The notes under the pieces: generated by a model
Seen by the model: only the letters and a program-made list of their open reading frames with translations
Database searches by the model: none
What the model was told of the DNA's origin: nothing
Position numbers and translations under genes: made by a program
NCBI GenBank assembly: GCA_029006155.1
Contig: JAQXGF010000003.1
Location: forward strand, 1-64,000
Reading direction: 5' to 3'
DNA length: 64,000 nucleotides
From: Lachnospiraceae bacterium
GTDB taxonomy: Bacteria > Bacillota > Clostridia > Lachnospirales > Lachnospiraceae
Shown here: positions 24,791 through 33,997 of the stretch, piece after piece
Layout: each line of letters opens with the position of its first letter
How positions within the stretch are numbered: position 1 is the first letter of the stretch

Positions 24791-27307
24791 ATGAGTATAC
24801 GATGGAAAAAGAGCAACTGGAATCGCCAGCGGGTGGTGCTCGCCCTGTTTTGTCTGGTGTGTATGTTTGTGACCGGTATTCGCAGGCAGAATTTTAAAGG
24901 GGAGGAGACCGAGACTTCGATTGGCTGGGATCTGACGAACGGGCCAATGGAAAATCTGGAACTGGATGCAGATACAGAGCTGACTCAGGTGTTTTATGCG
25001 CAGGATGGCATTCTGGATCTGATCTATATCGGGGTTGACGGACATGGACAGACCGGAAGTATGATCGTGACGGTGCGGGATGCCAGTGGAAAAGAGATCG
25101 CCGTGCGGGAATTGCCTTGCAATACGATGATTGATCAGGGTGCACAGGGCATCGGGATCTATACGCGGGTGAAAAAAGGGGAGCAGTATTCCTATACGAT
25201 TACGTTTCAGGGAATTACCGATTCGTACCCGGTGATCCAGACGGCGAAATGCCTGACGAAGAAGGAGCTGGGCGATTTTTCTGTCAATGGAGTGAAGCAG
25301 CCGTTTAAAATCTACGGGCTGTTTGTCTATCAGTCGCATTATACGCAGTGTGCGGCATGGTGGATCTGTGTGGGTGTGACGCTGCTCATGCTGCTGTATC
25401 TGCTGCTGTATCCGCTCCTTCCGGTGTGGCATACACGGCTGCTGCCCCTTTTCATGGCGGCACATGCGGTACTTGGCGTGTTTTTGCTGGAATTTGTCGT
25501 CGGGACATCGTTTGAACTTCTGGGATTTCGGAATTTTGCACTGAATGTTCTGCTTTGCATGATCGGCTATGTCGCACTGTCACTCGTGATCTGGCGCGGC
25601 GGTGTGCTGCTGAAGCTTGGGACCGTTATCTGCTGTGTGCTTGGCATTGCGGAGTATTATGTGCTTGAGTTCCGGGGGCTTCCGATCGTGCTCACCGATG
25701 TGTTGAGCATCGGGACAGCGGCAGATGTGAGCGATGCGTATGCATTTGATATTACACCGGAGATGATCGCGGCGGTGCTGCTCATGCTCAGTGTCTTTTT
25801 ACTGGAGAGTAAGATCCGGTTTACGAAATACAGCCTGCGTCTGCGTGGTGCCGTATCTGGCGTGCTCGTAGCCCTTTCGGTACTCGGCGTGGTGTATCTG
25901 AATTCGTTGCCACTGATGAAGACGGAGAAGGATGGAAGCTTTTTCTGGAATCTGCCAAAGTCTTATCAGGAGAACGGATATTTCCTGAGCAGCTATATTT
26001 ATCAGAAGTTCCAGGTCGTACAGAAGCCGGAGCACTATTCTGAGCAGGCGGTGCAGAATCTGATGGCAGAGCTGGAGGAGACGGAACATGCAGTGAGCGG
26101 ATCGGCGGATGCGGTGATGGTATCGGCGGACGCGGTGGAAGCTGAGACGGAGGCTGCGGATGATGTGGCAGCAGAAGCGGATCAGGAACAGAAGCTTCCG
26201 AATATCATCGCGATCATGAATGAGTCGTGGACGGATTTTGCGAGTGTCGGAGGGATCGAGACCTCAGAGCCGGTGACACCGTTTATCGATTCCCTGACGG
26301 AAAATACGATCCGCGGGGAACTGTATGTATCAGTATTTGGAAGTGGGACGGCGAACTCAGAGTTCGAATTTCTGACCGGCAGCTCAATGCGGTTTCTGCC
26401 AAACGGTAGCATTCCGTATCAGGCATATATCGAGCAGAAGACGCCGTCGCTGGCGAGCTATCTGAAGCAGTACGGCTATTTTACACTCGCGAGCCACTTT
26501 GCGAACCGTTCGAACTGGAAGCGGGATACGGTGTATCCGCTGCTCGGATTTGATGAATTTTTATCAGAGCCATCGGTGGAGGAGTTCGAGTGTGAGCATG
26601 GAAGGATCTCCGACTGGGCAAACTATCAGGAAGTCATCAAGCGCTATGAGCAGTGGAAGGAGGAGCAGACTACGGAGCATTTCTTCTGCTTCAATGTCAC
26701 CTTCCAGAACCACGGAGGCTATCTGACCGGCTATCGCTGTGAGAATCCGCCACACTATACCGGGGGCGCGGCAGATCCGGATGTGGAGGAATATTTATCG
26801 ACCGTGCATGTCTCGGATCAGGCATTCCAGAAGCTCGTGGAATATTTTGAGCAGGAGGAGGAGCCGACCGTCATCGTGATGTTCGGCGATCACTGGCCAC
26901 GGCTGAACAATGAATTTCTGGATGCGATCACGGATCAGGACACTTCGGCCGGGGAGCTGGAAAAGAGCCAGGACCGCTATGAGACGCCGTATCTGATATG
27001 GGCGAATTATGACATCGATGCAGAAGAGGGCGGAAAGCTCAGCGCGAATTATCTGTCAACGTTGTTGCTTGAAACAGCTGGCGTACCGCTGAACAGCTAT
27101 TATTCGTTCCTGGATGGACTCTCAAAAGAACTTCCGGTGATGAACAGCATCGGCTACATAGACGCAGAAGGTGATTATATCGGAAGCGAGACGGAACTGG
27201 ATGAAAAGACGCAGGCGGATCTGAGCGATTATGAACTGCTGCAGTACGAATTACTTTTTGGAAAAAAGGATGAGAGTAAGGCATTTTTTGATGCGGCGGT
27301 TAAATGA
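24791..27307 (+). CDS. LTA synthase/phosphoglycerol transferase-family membrane sulfatase-fold protein
   Basis: The 838-residue protein has an N-terminal membrane helix (about 15-32), an extracytoplasmic beta-rich region (35-195), a bundle of hydrophobic helices (about 200-375) and an extracellular alkaline phosphatase/sulfatase-fold domain (about 470-800). Catalytic features are IAIMNESWTDF (metal Glu), the nucleophile Thr near residue 519 in GSGTANSEF, and FGDHWPRL. The family transfers glycerol phosphate from phosphatidylglycerol to wall or membrane glycans (LtaS, MdoB). The N-terminal extracytoplasmic module and length above LtaS (about 650) suggest a variant acceptor. GAGGAA precedes ATG. 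It is apparently monocistronic. Confidence 0.85.
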   Translation: MSIRWKKSNWNRQRVVLALFCLVCMFVTGIRRQNFKGEETETSIGWDLTNGPMENLELDADTELTQVFYAQDGILDLIYIGVDGHGQTGSMIVTVRDASGKEIAVRELPCNTMIDQGAQGIGIYTRVKKGEQYSYTITFQGITDSYPVIQTAKCLTKKELGDFSVNGVKQPFKIYGLFVYQSHYTQCAAWWICVGVTLLMLLYLLLYPLLPVWHTRLLPLFMAAHAVLGVFLLEFVVGTSFELLGFRNFALNVLLCMIGYVALSLVIWRGGVLLKLGTVICCVLGIAEYYVLEFRGLPIVLTDVLSIGTAADVSDAYAFDITPEMIAAVLLMLSVFLLESKIRFTKYSLRLRGAVSGVLVALSVLGVVYLNSLPLMKTEKDGSFFWNLPKSYQENGYFLSSYIYQKFQVVQKPEHYSEQAVQNLMAELEETEHAVSGSADAVMVSADAVEAETEAADDVAAEADQEQKLPNIIAIMNESWTDFASVGGIETSEPVTPFIDSLTENTIRGELYVSVFGSGTANSEFEFLTGSSMRFLPNGSIPYQAYIEQKTPSLASYLKQYGYFTLASHFANRSNWKRDTVYPLLGFDEFLSEPSVEEFECEHGRISDWANYQEVIKRYEQWKEEQTTEHFFCFNVTFQNHGGYLTGYRCENPPHYTGGAADPDVEEYLSTVHVSDQAFQKLVEYFEQEEEPTVIVMFGDHWPRLNNEFLDAITDQDTSAGELEKSQDRYETPYLIWANYDIDAEEGGKLSANYLSTLLLETAGVPLNSYYSFLDGLSKELPVMNSIGYIDAEGDYIGSETELDEKTQADLSDYELLQYELLFGKKDESKAFFDAAVK

Positions 27308-27415
27308 AAGAAATACCAGCGTGGATGCAAACATAAGAGAGACGATTCGTATAGAAAAAGATTCGATCGATTGCAAGAGTAGAAATCTGGGTACGATAAG
27401 ACAGGAGGATACGAC

Positions 27416-27907
27416 ATGGAAATCAGAAAAGCGCAGGAGGCAGACCTTCCGGCATTGCTGGATATTTACAATTATGAGGTGGAGCATGGCACGGCGACGT
27501 TCGACCTGCATCCGAAGACGTTAGAAGAGCGCAGGGAGTGGTTCGATCAGCATCCGGGCGGACGGCATATCCTGCTCTCTGCGGTGGAAGATGGCAGGGC
27601 GGTCGGCTATGCGAGTCTTTCGCCGTATCGGGAGAAGGAGGCGTATGCCGCTACCGTAGAGCTGTCCATTTATGTAGATGTGGCATATCGCGGGCGCGGC
27701 ATTGCGGATCAGCTGATGCAGGAGCTCCTATCCTATGCGAAAGCGCGCAAGGATGTGCACACGATCGTCTCGGTCATCACAGAGGGCAACGGGGCGAGTG
27801 TGAAGCTGCATGAAAAATATGGATTTCAACACTGTGGCTGTATCCGTGAGGTCGGCGTGAAGTTTGGAAAATCGCTTGGCATTGTAAATATGGAGCTGGT
27901 GGTATAA
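27416..27907 (+). CDS. GNAT-family N-acetyltransferase (phosphinothricin acetyltransferase-like)
   Basis: The 163-residue protein has the GNAT fold: MEIRKAQEADLPALLDIYNYEVEHGTATFD, a central VGYASLSPYREKEAYAATVELSIYV strand pair, the acetyl-CoA loop RGRGIADQLM and a C-terminal GFQHCGCIREVGVKFGK. The arrangement matches the Pat/Bar-like amino-acid acetyltransferase subgroup; the actual substrate is unknown. Its TAA directly abuts the ATG of the response regulator at 27908, so it is cotranscribed with a Bce-type two-component system, which is an unusual partner. Confidence 0.85.
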   Translation: MEIRKAQEADLPALLDIYNYEVEHGTATFDLHPKTLEERREWFDQHPGGRHILLSAVEDGRAVGYASLSPYREKEAYAATVELSIYVDVAYRGRGIADQLMQELLSYAKARKDVHTIVSVITEGNGASVKLHEKYGFQHCGCIREVGVKFGKSLGIVNMELVV

Positions 27908-28600
27908 ATGTATCGGATTTTGATTATTGAGGATGACCGCGCGATCGCGGAGACGATGCAGCGGCAGATCGCCCTGTGGGGCTATGAAGTGCGCTGTGTG
28001 GAGCATTTTAAAGATGTACTGCCGGAATTTACAGCTTTTGATCCGCAACTCGTGCTGCTGGATCTGATGCTTCCTTATTTTAATGGATATCACTGGTGCA
28101 GCGAGATCCGGAAGGTGTCGCGCGTCCCGATCGTTTTTCTCTCCTCGGCTTCCGACAATATGAATATCGTGATGGCAATGAATATGGGCGGTGATGATTT
28201 TATTGCGAAGCCGTTTGATCTGAACGTGCTCACGGCGAAGCTGCAGGCGATCCTGCGCAGGACCTATGATTTTGGAAGCACGGAGCAGGTGCTGGAGTGC
28301 CGGGGTGCGGTGCTCAACACGTCAGATGCAAGCCTGATGTATCAGGGAGAGAAGCTGGAGCTGACGAAAAATGAATATCGGATTTTGCAGACGTTATATG
28401 AGAATCTGGGCAAGGTCGTAAGCCGCGATACTTTAATGCAGCGGCTCTGGGAGACGGACTGCTTTGTCGATGAAAATACGCTGACCGTCAATGTCACGAG
28501 GCTTCGCAGGAAGCTGGACGGGATCGGTCTGCAGAATTTTATCGTGACACGCAAAGGAATGGGGTATGTGATTGTAGAAGACACAGCAATGGAACGATAA
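27908..28600 (+). CDS. OmpR-type response regulator, BceR-like
   Basis: The 230-residue protein has a receiver domain (about 1-120; acidic pocket EDD, phosphoacceptor Asp in LLDLMLPYFNG, Thr/Ser in FLSSASD, Lys in AKPFD) and a winged-helix output domain (about 130-225, LTKNEYRILQTLYENLGKVVSRDTLM, VNVTRLRRKLD). Sequence and neighbours (BceS-type kinase, BceAB-type ABC transporter) indicate the cell-envelope-stress class that responds to peptide antibiotics. A matching box lies upstream of the ABC genes. Confidence 0.88.
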   Translation: MYRILIIEDDRAIAETMQRQIALWGYEVRCVEHFKDVLPEFTAFDPQLVLLDLMLPYFNGYHWCSEIRKVSRVPIVFLSSASDNMNIVMAMNMGGDDFIAKPFDLNVLTAKLQAILRRTYDFGSTEQVLECRGAVLNTSDASLMYQGEKLELTKNEYRILQTLYENLGKVVSRDTLMQRLWETDCFVDENTLTVNVTRLRRKLDGIGLQNFIVTRKGMGYVIVEDTAMER

Positions 28601-28678
28601 GGATATGAAGACACAGAGCAAGAAAGAGGCGGAAAACGGAATGGGGAGTCTTGAGCATGGAGAGGGAGAACAATTGTG

Positions 28679-29677
28679 ATGAAATCGTACTTGCATACGC
28701 ATCGGCGTGGCATTCTGGCATTTTTCCTGATGATGATTGCGGCGGCCGGCATCATCCGGCTGTATGAGCTTCCGCTGGAGGCAGTCGGGTATACGGCGGC
28801 CGTGAGTGGATTCATTGGGGCAGTTTTTTTACTGGAAGATTTTTTGCGCTTTCGAAAGCGTGCGCGTGAGCTGGAAACGCTTCGCAGGGAGATTCTGGTG
28901 TCGCTGGATAGCCTGCCGGAGCCGCAAAATGATCTGGAGGCGCAGTATCAGGAGCTGCTCCGGATGGAATTTGCAGAAAAGGAGCGGCTGAACGGGGAGC
29001 AGCAGGACGGTTACCGGGATATGATGGAATATTACAGCATGTGGGCGCATCAGATCAAGACGCCGATCGCGGCGGCACAGTTGATTTTGCAAAGCGCGCA
29101 GCAGCAGGGCGGAACGCTTTCACCGGAAGATTGCACAGAACTGCAGGAGGAGATCCGCAGGATCCGGCAGTATGTCGAGATGGTCATGTGCTATCTGCGG
29201 CTGGATTCCGATGCGACGGATTATGTGATCCGGGAGTATGACCTCGATGCGATCATCCGTCAGGCATTGCGGGAAAATGCGTCCGTCTTTATACGGAAGA
29301 AACTCAGCCTGTACTATGAGCCACTTCAGGTGAAGGTACTGACGGATGAAAAATGGCTGCTGTTCGTGATCGAGCAGGTATTGTCAAATGCGCTGAAGTA
29401 TACGCCATCCGGCAGCATCACCATATCGATGAAGGAGCCGAAAACGTTGTGCATCCGGGATACGGGAATCGGCATTGCGCCGGAAGATCTGCCGCGCATT
29501 TTCGAGCGGGGCTATACCGGTGGCAATGGACGTACGGACCGCCAGGCGAGCGGGATCGGTCTGTATCTGTGCCGGCGGATCTGTCAGAATCTGGGTCATA
29601 CCATCACCGCGGTCACGCATGAAGATGGGACGGAGCTGCAGATCAATTTGCAGAGTGAGAAACTGGAGATAGAGTAG
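28679..29677 (+). CDS. Intramembrane-sensing histidine kinase, BceS-like
   Basis: The 332-residue kinase has two closely spaced N-terminal helices (about 12-30 and 36-54) with almost no extracellular loop, as in intramembrane-sensing kinases. The phosphoacceptor region is MWAHQIKTPIAAAQLIL (His near 122). The ATPase domain has EQVLSNALKYTP, DTGIGIAPEDLPRIFERGYTG and GIGLYLC. BceS kinases sense flux through the BceAB transporter rather than the drug itself. ATG 28679 is preferred over the adjacent GTG 28676; AGAGGGAGA precedes both. Confidence 0.88.
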   Translation: MKSYLHTHRRGILAFFLMMIAAAGIIRLYELPLEAVGYTAAVSGFIGAVFLLEDFLRFRKRARELETLRREILVSLDSLPEPQNDLEAQYQELLRMEFAEKERLNGEQQDGYRDMMEYYSMWAHQIKTPIAAAQLILQSAQQQGGTLSPEDCTELQEEIRRIRQYVEMVMCYLRLDSDATDYVIREYDLDAIIRQALRENASVFIRKKLSLYYEPLQVKVLTDEKWLLFVIEQVLSNALKYTPSGSITISMKEPKTLCIRDTGIGIAPEDLPRIFERGYTGGNGRTDRQASGIGLYLCRRICQNLGHTITAVTHEDGTELQINLQSEKLEIE

Positions 29678-29798
29678 CCAGACATTGCATTCGTGAGCTA
29701 CTTATCTGGAATCAAGCGCATCAGGTTGGAAATGTTTGGAACACGCCTTGTCTACGATACGGGTATGGTAGATGAATTGCACAGTCATGTGAGAAAAT

Positions 29799-29863
29799 CT
29801 TACAACTTTGTAAGGTTCCCGTAAGGACAAGCTATGGCTCGATAACAGGAAACTGCGTATAAT
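29799..29863 (+). promoter_or_regulatory. BceR-type box and promoter of the bceAB-like operon
   Basis: The inverted repeat CTTACAACTTTGTAAG (29799-29814) contains TTACA-N4-TGTAA, close to known BceR-class sites. About 44 bases further is a strong -10 TATAAT (29858-29863) with only a poor -35, as expected for an activator-dependent promoter. A partial half-site GTAAGG follows at 29821. Confidence 0.7.
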
Positions 29864-29973
29864 GGCATCAGTGAGCAGGAGAGAAAGCTTACAGATGCCT
29901 TTTTCTATAAGAAGAATCACAGGAAACAGGCTGTGATGGTCAGGCATCTCATGTGAAAATCAGGAGGAGCAAA

Positions 29974-30738
29974 ATGGCGATCTTATCAGTAAAAAATCTG
30001 AAGAAAATTTATACGACCCGCTTTGGCGGCAATCAGGTACAGGCGTTAAAAAATGTGACCTTTGATGTGGAGGAGGGTGAGTACGTCGCGATCATGGGCG
30101 AGTCCGGTTCCGGTAAGACGACGCTTCTGAATATTCTGGCGGCGCTCGATAAGCCGACCGCGGGAAGCATCCTGCTCGATGGCAGAGATTTTTCCCGGAT
30201 CCGGGAGTCGGAGCGCGCGGCGTTTCGAAGAGACAATTTAGGATTTGTTTTTCAGGAATTTAACCTGCTCGATACCTTTTCCTTACAGGACAATATTTTT
30301 CTGCCGCTCGTACTCGCAGGCACGCCGTATGAGGAGATGGTAAAACGGCTCGAGCCGATCGCGCGGCAGCTCGGGATCACGGACATTTTGCAGAAATTTC
30401 CGTATGAAGTATCCGGTGGCCAGAAGCAGCGGGCGGCAGCGGCGCGGGCACTGATCACACATCCGAAGCTGATATTGGCGGATGAGCCGACCGGGGCGCT
30501 GGATTCGCGTTCGACCGATGAGATGCTGCGGCTGTTTTCTGCGATCAACGACGGCGGACAGACGATCCTCATGGTGACGCACTCGGTCAAGGCAGCGAGC
30601 CATGCAGGGCGGGTGCTTTTCATCCGGGACGGTGAAGTCTTCCATCAGATCTACCGGGGGACGAGCACAAATGAGCAGCTGTATCAGAAGATTTCCGATA
30701 CGCTTACGCTGCTGGCGACAGGTGGTGACCGGGCATGA
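29974..30738 (+). CDS. BceA-like ABC transporter ATP-binding protein
   Basis: The 254-residue ATPase has Walker A GESGSGKTT, Q-loop FVFQEFNLLDT, signature VSGGQKQRAAAARAL, Walker B LILADEPTGALD and the H-loop VTHSVKAA. ATG 29974 has AGGAGGAG upstream; an earlier in-frame ATG at 29953 lacks one. It pairs with the FtsX-type permease that overlaps its stop. Together they form a peptide-antibiotic detoxification transporter that also feeds the kinase signal. Confidence 0.92.
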   Translation: MAILSVKNLKKIYTTRFGGNQVQALKNVTFDVEEGEYVAIMGESGSGKTTLLNILAALDKPTAGSILLDGRDFSRIRESERAAFRRDNLGFVFQEFNLLDTFSLQDNIFLPLVLAGTPYEEMVKRLEPIARQLGITDILQKFPYEVSGGQKQRAAAARALITHPKLILADEPTGALDSRSTDEMLRLFSAINDGGQTILMVTHSVKAASHAGRVLFIRDGEVFHQIYRGTSTNEQLYQKISDTLTLLATGGDRA

Positions 30739-32756
30739 GACGAATTGGATTTTACCCGAAGCTCGCGGCGACCGGGATTCGGAAAAACGGAAATACGTAC
30801 GGACCTTATTTTCTGACCTGTATCTGCATGATTATGATGAGCTATCTGATGCGGTACCTCGGTGCCAATCCGGTCATTGCCGGGATCAAGGGTGGCACCA
30901 GCCTGCAGGAAATGCTTGGGTTGGGCAATGGCGTATTTATCATTTTTTCACTGATCTTTCTGTTCTACACGAATTCATTTCTGATCCGCAGAAGAAAGCG
31001 GGAGTTCGGGCTTTACAACATTCTCGGCATGGGAAAATGGAATCTGGCGCGCATTCTCGTATGGGAGTGCATTTTAACGGCTGTGGTATCCCTGGTTGGC
31101 GGCCTTGTGCTCGGCATTCTTTTCTCCAAGGCGAGTGAGATGCTGCTGATCCATATGCTGAGCGGAGAGATCACGCTTGCATTTTCGGTGGACACTGCGG
31201 CAATGTTCTGGACGGCGGCGCTGTTTCTCGTCATCTTTGCGCTGATCCTGCTGAACAATCTGCGACAGATCCAGATGTCCAATCCGATCGAGCTGCTGCA
31301 CGGCGCAGCGGAGGGCGAAAAGCCACCCAAAGGGAATCTGCTGCTGGCAATCTTAGGTGCGGTGCTTCTGATCGGCGCATATTACATTGCGGTAACGATC
31401 GAGAATCCGGTGTCGGCGCTGATGCTTTTTTTCGCGGCGGTGCTGATGGTTATATTGGGGACTTACCTGATCTTTCTCTCGGGCTCTGTCGTGCTGTGCA
31501 GATGGCTGAAAAAATGGAAGCGCTACTATTATAAGCCGAACCACTTTATTTCCGTCTCCTCCATGCTGTACCGGATGAAGCGCAATGGCGCAGGTCTGGC
31601 CTCGATCTGTATTCTTTCTACGATGGTACTTGTCATGATCTCTTCCTCCGGCTGTCTGTACATCGGAAAAGAGAACATCCTGCGCAGGCAGTATCCGAGG
31701 GACATCCAGCAGACGGCCTGGGATGGAGAGGAGGAACATCTGGATCTGCTGCAGAATATTTCGGAGGAATATATGCAGCAGCATGGATATACGATGAAAG
31801 AGGAATGGCGCTATCGTTATCTTTCCGTTGCGGCGATCGCTGACGGAGACCAGCTCATATTTGAGCGCGCGGGAGCATCTGCGGGCAGCCTGAGTGATGT
31901 TTCCGATCTGAGAAATCTTCTGGTGGTTCCACTTTCCGACTATAACAGTGCAACTGGTAGCGACGAGACGCTCGGAGAGGATGAGATCCTGATCAGCGTC
32001 AACCGCAAACAGGAGTATCCATATGAGACGCTGAAAATCGGGGATCTGGATGCGTGGAAAGTGAAAAAGACCGTTCCGCAGCCATTTGACAATAAGGTAG
32101 CATCCTATGAGATCAATACGACCTATTTTGTGATCGTGCCGGATATGGATGCGGTGTATCAGGTCGAAAAAGAGGAAAAGAAGGTCTACGGCGATTATGC
32201 ATCGGATGTCCGGGGATATTTTGGATTCAATGTAGACTGTAGCGACGAAGAGCAGATCGAGATTGAGGAAGGAATTTCTCTGGCAGTCAGCAAAAAATGG
32301 ACGGATATGGATGTCGCCTATTCGGTGGAATGCATTGCGAATGACCGCAGCTATTTCTTTGGCACATTCAGCGGACTGTTTGCACTTGGTATCATCTTAG
32401 GCAGTGTCTTTATTCTGGCGATGATCCTGATCATGTACTACAAGCAGATCACAGAAGGATACGAGGATCAGTCCCGGTTCGAGGTCATGCAGAAGGTCGG
32501 AATGACGAAACGGGAGATCCGGCGTAGCATCAATTCCCAGATGCTCACGGTATTCATCCTCCCGCCGGCGATGGCAGGGCTTCACCTCGCATTTGCCTTC
32601 CCGTTCCTGAGCAAAATTCTGATGCTGTTCGGATTAAGCGACCAGAACTTCCTGATTCAGATCGCGATCGGATGCTTCGGCGTGTTTACGGTATTTTATA
32701 TTCTGGTATATCTGATTACGTCACGTGCGTACTATCGCATTGTGAGCGGAACCTGA
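30735..32756 (+). CDS. BceB-like ABC transporter permease
   Basis: The 673-residue protein has the BceB plan: ten hydrophobic segments, with FtsX-type modules near residues 50-180 and 560-665, and a large extracellular domain (about 310-530) between helices 7 and 8. Motifs include RRKREFGLYNILGMGKWNLARILVWE and QKVGMTKREIRRSINSQM. ATG overlaps the TGA of bceA (ATGA). This permease class extracts cell-wall-active peptides from lipid II-cycle targets. Drug range cannot be read from the sequence. Confidence 0.9.
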   Translation: MRRIGFYPKLAATGIRKNGNTYGPYFLTCICMIMMSYLMRYLGANPVIAGIKGGTSLQEMLGLGNGVFIIFSLIFLFYTNSFLIRRRKREFGLYNILGMGKWNLARILVWECILTAVVSLVGGLVLGILFSKASEMLLIHMLSGEITLAFSVDTAAMFWTAALFLVIFALILLNNLRQIQMSNPIELLHGAAEGEKPPKGNLLLAILGAVLLIGAYYIAVTIENPVSALMLFFAAVLMVILGTYLIFLSGSVVLCRWLKKWKRYYYKPNHFISVSSMLYRMKRNGAGLASICILSTMVLVMISSSGCLYIGKENILRRQYPRDIQQTAWDGEEEHLDLLQNISEEYMQQHGYTMKEEWRYRYLSVAAIADGDQLIFERAGASAGSLSDVSDLRNLLVVPLSDYNSATGSDETLGEDEILISVNRKQEYPYETLKIGDLDAWKVKKTVPQPFDNKVASYEINTTYFVIVPDMDAVYQVEKEEKKVYGDYASDVRGYFGFNVDCSDEEQIEIEEGISLAVSKKWTDMDVAYSVECIANDRSYFFGTFSGLFALGIILGSVFILAMILIMYYKQITEGYEDQSRFEVMQKVGMTKREIRRSINSQMLTVFILPPAMAGLHLAFAFPFLSKILMLFGLSDQNFLIQIAIGCFGVFTVFYILVYLITSRAYYRIVSGT

Positions 32757-32853
32757 GATTTGGTCGAATCTGCATGAGACCTGCTTCCATTCCCTGGCGC
32801 AATTCGTATGGGGCTGAGAGGTACACATGGAAATACCGGAACAAATGCAGTGT

Positions 32854-32895
32854 GAGGAGGACGTACCCAACGACGGGGGTCCTCCTCTTTGTGTT
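32854..32895 (+). terminator. Terminator after the bceAB-like operon
   Basis: GAGGAGGAC pairs with GTCCTCCTC, then TTTGTGTTTTCTT. Confidence 0.75.
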
Positions 32896-32985
32896 TTCTT
32901 AAGAATTTGTCAGTGGTATTTTCCCATAAAGTAGGGTAGTATGAAGATAGCTCTGTCGGTACACAGATATCGTTATTCCAGTCGG

Positions 32986-33041
32986 CTGCCTACGCAGGTT
33001 TGCCGGTGAGCCGCAAATATAGGTCATTCTCTGGGCGGCAG
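32986..33041 (+). promoter_or_regulatory. Possible structured leader of the secreted-protein gene
   Basis: CTGCC (32986-32990) can pair with GGCAG (33037-33041), enclosing TTTGC / GCAAA (32999-33017). This sits 54 bases before the start codon at 33095. It matches no riboswitch that I can name. The rest of the 338-base gap holds the terminator just upstream and no clear gene. Confidence 0.3.
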
Positions 33042-33094
33042 ATGGTTTGAGAAAGAGGAGTACAGGCAGAAAATGCAGAAGGGGGAGCATGGAT

Positions 33095-33988
33095 ATGCAA
33101 AAATTTAGAAAAAGAACTGCAGTGGTGTTATCTCTCGTTGCCGTTACCGCTTTGTTTGCAGGCGGTGTGGCGCAGGCAGAAGAGACAGAAGCAGTGCAGA
33201 CGTATGGACTGGAGGCCGGTGTGTCCTACGATCTGGATCTGGACGGGGACGGGACGACCGAGCAGTTCGTCTGGCAGACGACGGCAAAGGAATTTGATGA
33301 TACGTATGCAATCAGCCAGGCGGTACTGGATCTCTATGTGAATGACAGCCAGCCGTCCAGCTTTATTGATGACTATGCCTATATGTGGCGGATGGATAAG
33401 GGAACGCTGGCAGATGGCCGTACCCTTTTATTTGCGATGAGTATCGGAGACAATGATTACAGTGAGCAGGTGCTCGCGCTCACCGAATCGGAGGCAGGGC
33501 TGCCATTTCAGTCGACCGATCTGGTAAAACTGAGCCGGACGGAAGGGGAAACGGCCGATCATATTTTGAGTGGCTGGGCGCGCGGCGTGGATTTTGTAAA
33601 ATCGGAGGGGGATCTCTTTACTGTTCGGTGGTTTGACACGCTCTCCTGCGCTGGGATCGTATCGGTCGATCTGGACTATCAGATCGATGGGGCAAAGATC
33701 ACGCAGGTGGACCAGCCGGGGATTCTGGATGAGACAAAGACGTGGACGGCCTGGCAGAGCTTTTCGGTCAAGACAGATGTGGAGAGCGATCAGGAAGCAT
33801 TTGCGGTCGCACCGGGTGATACGGTATCGCTGTTTCAGGTCGTGCTCAGAAATGGCACGCGCTGGATTTTGTGTGAAAATGCGAATGGCGAAGAAGGCTG
33901 GTTCGCAGATCCGGATTCTGCGGTATGGGAAGAGCAGAGCGACGGGCTGCACTGGGGATATTTTGATGAGGCACATTTTGCGGGGTGA
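33095..33988 (+). CDS. Secreted protein of unknown function with a calcium-type DxDxDG motif
   Basis: The 297-residue protein has a Sec signal peptide (KFRKRTAVVLSLVAVTALFAGGVAQA, cleavage near residue 27). A mature beta-rich domain follows. Near its start is LDLDGDGTTEQF, a DxDxDG calcium-binding loop common in secreted clostridial proteins. The last 45 residues (TRWILCENANGEEGWF) resemble an SH3-like strand pattern. I do not recognise the family. ATG 33095 is preferred over 33089 because AGGGGGAG then has a 7-base spacing. It lies 9 bases upstream of the CmpB-like gene, so the two are probably cotranscribed. Confidence 0.75.
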   Translation: MQKFRKRTAVVLSLVAVTALFAGGVAQAEETEAVQTYGLEAGVSYDLDLDGDGTTEQFVWQTTAKEFDDTYAISQAVLDLYVNDSQPSSFIDDYAYMWRMDKGTLADGRTLLFAMSIGDNDYSEQVLALTESEAGLPFQSTDLVKLSRTEGETADHILSGWARGVDFVKSEGDLFTVRWFDTLSCAGIVSVDLDYQIDGAKITQVDQPGILDETKTWTAWQSFSVKTDVESDQEAFAVAPGDTVSLFQVVLRNGTRWILCENANGEEGWFADPDSAVWEEQSDGLHWGYFDEAHFAG

Positions 33989-33997
33989 GGAGAGAAA

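Noticed and set aside
24536-25465. Antisense frame opposite the LTA synthase-like gene start
   Set aside because: No domain, no ribosome site, and it overlaps a well-supported membrane protein and the upstream terminator.
32980-33020. Cyclic-di-GMP riboswitch resemblance (GGCAAACC and TAGGCAGCCG on the minus strand)
   Set aside because: The middle of the aptamer is missing and the orientation would place it antisense to the end of bceB with no gene to control.
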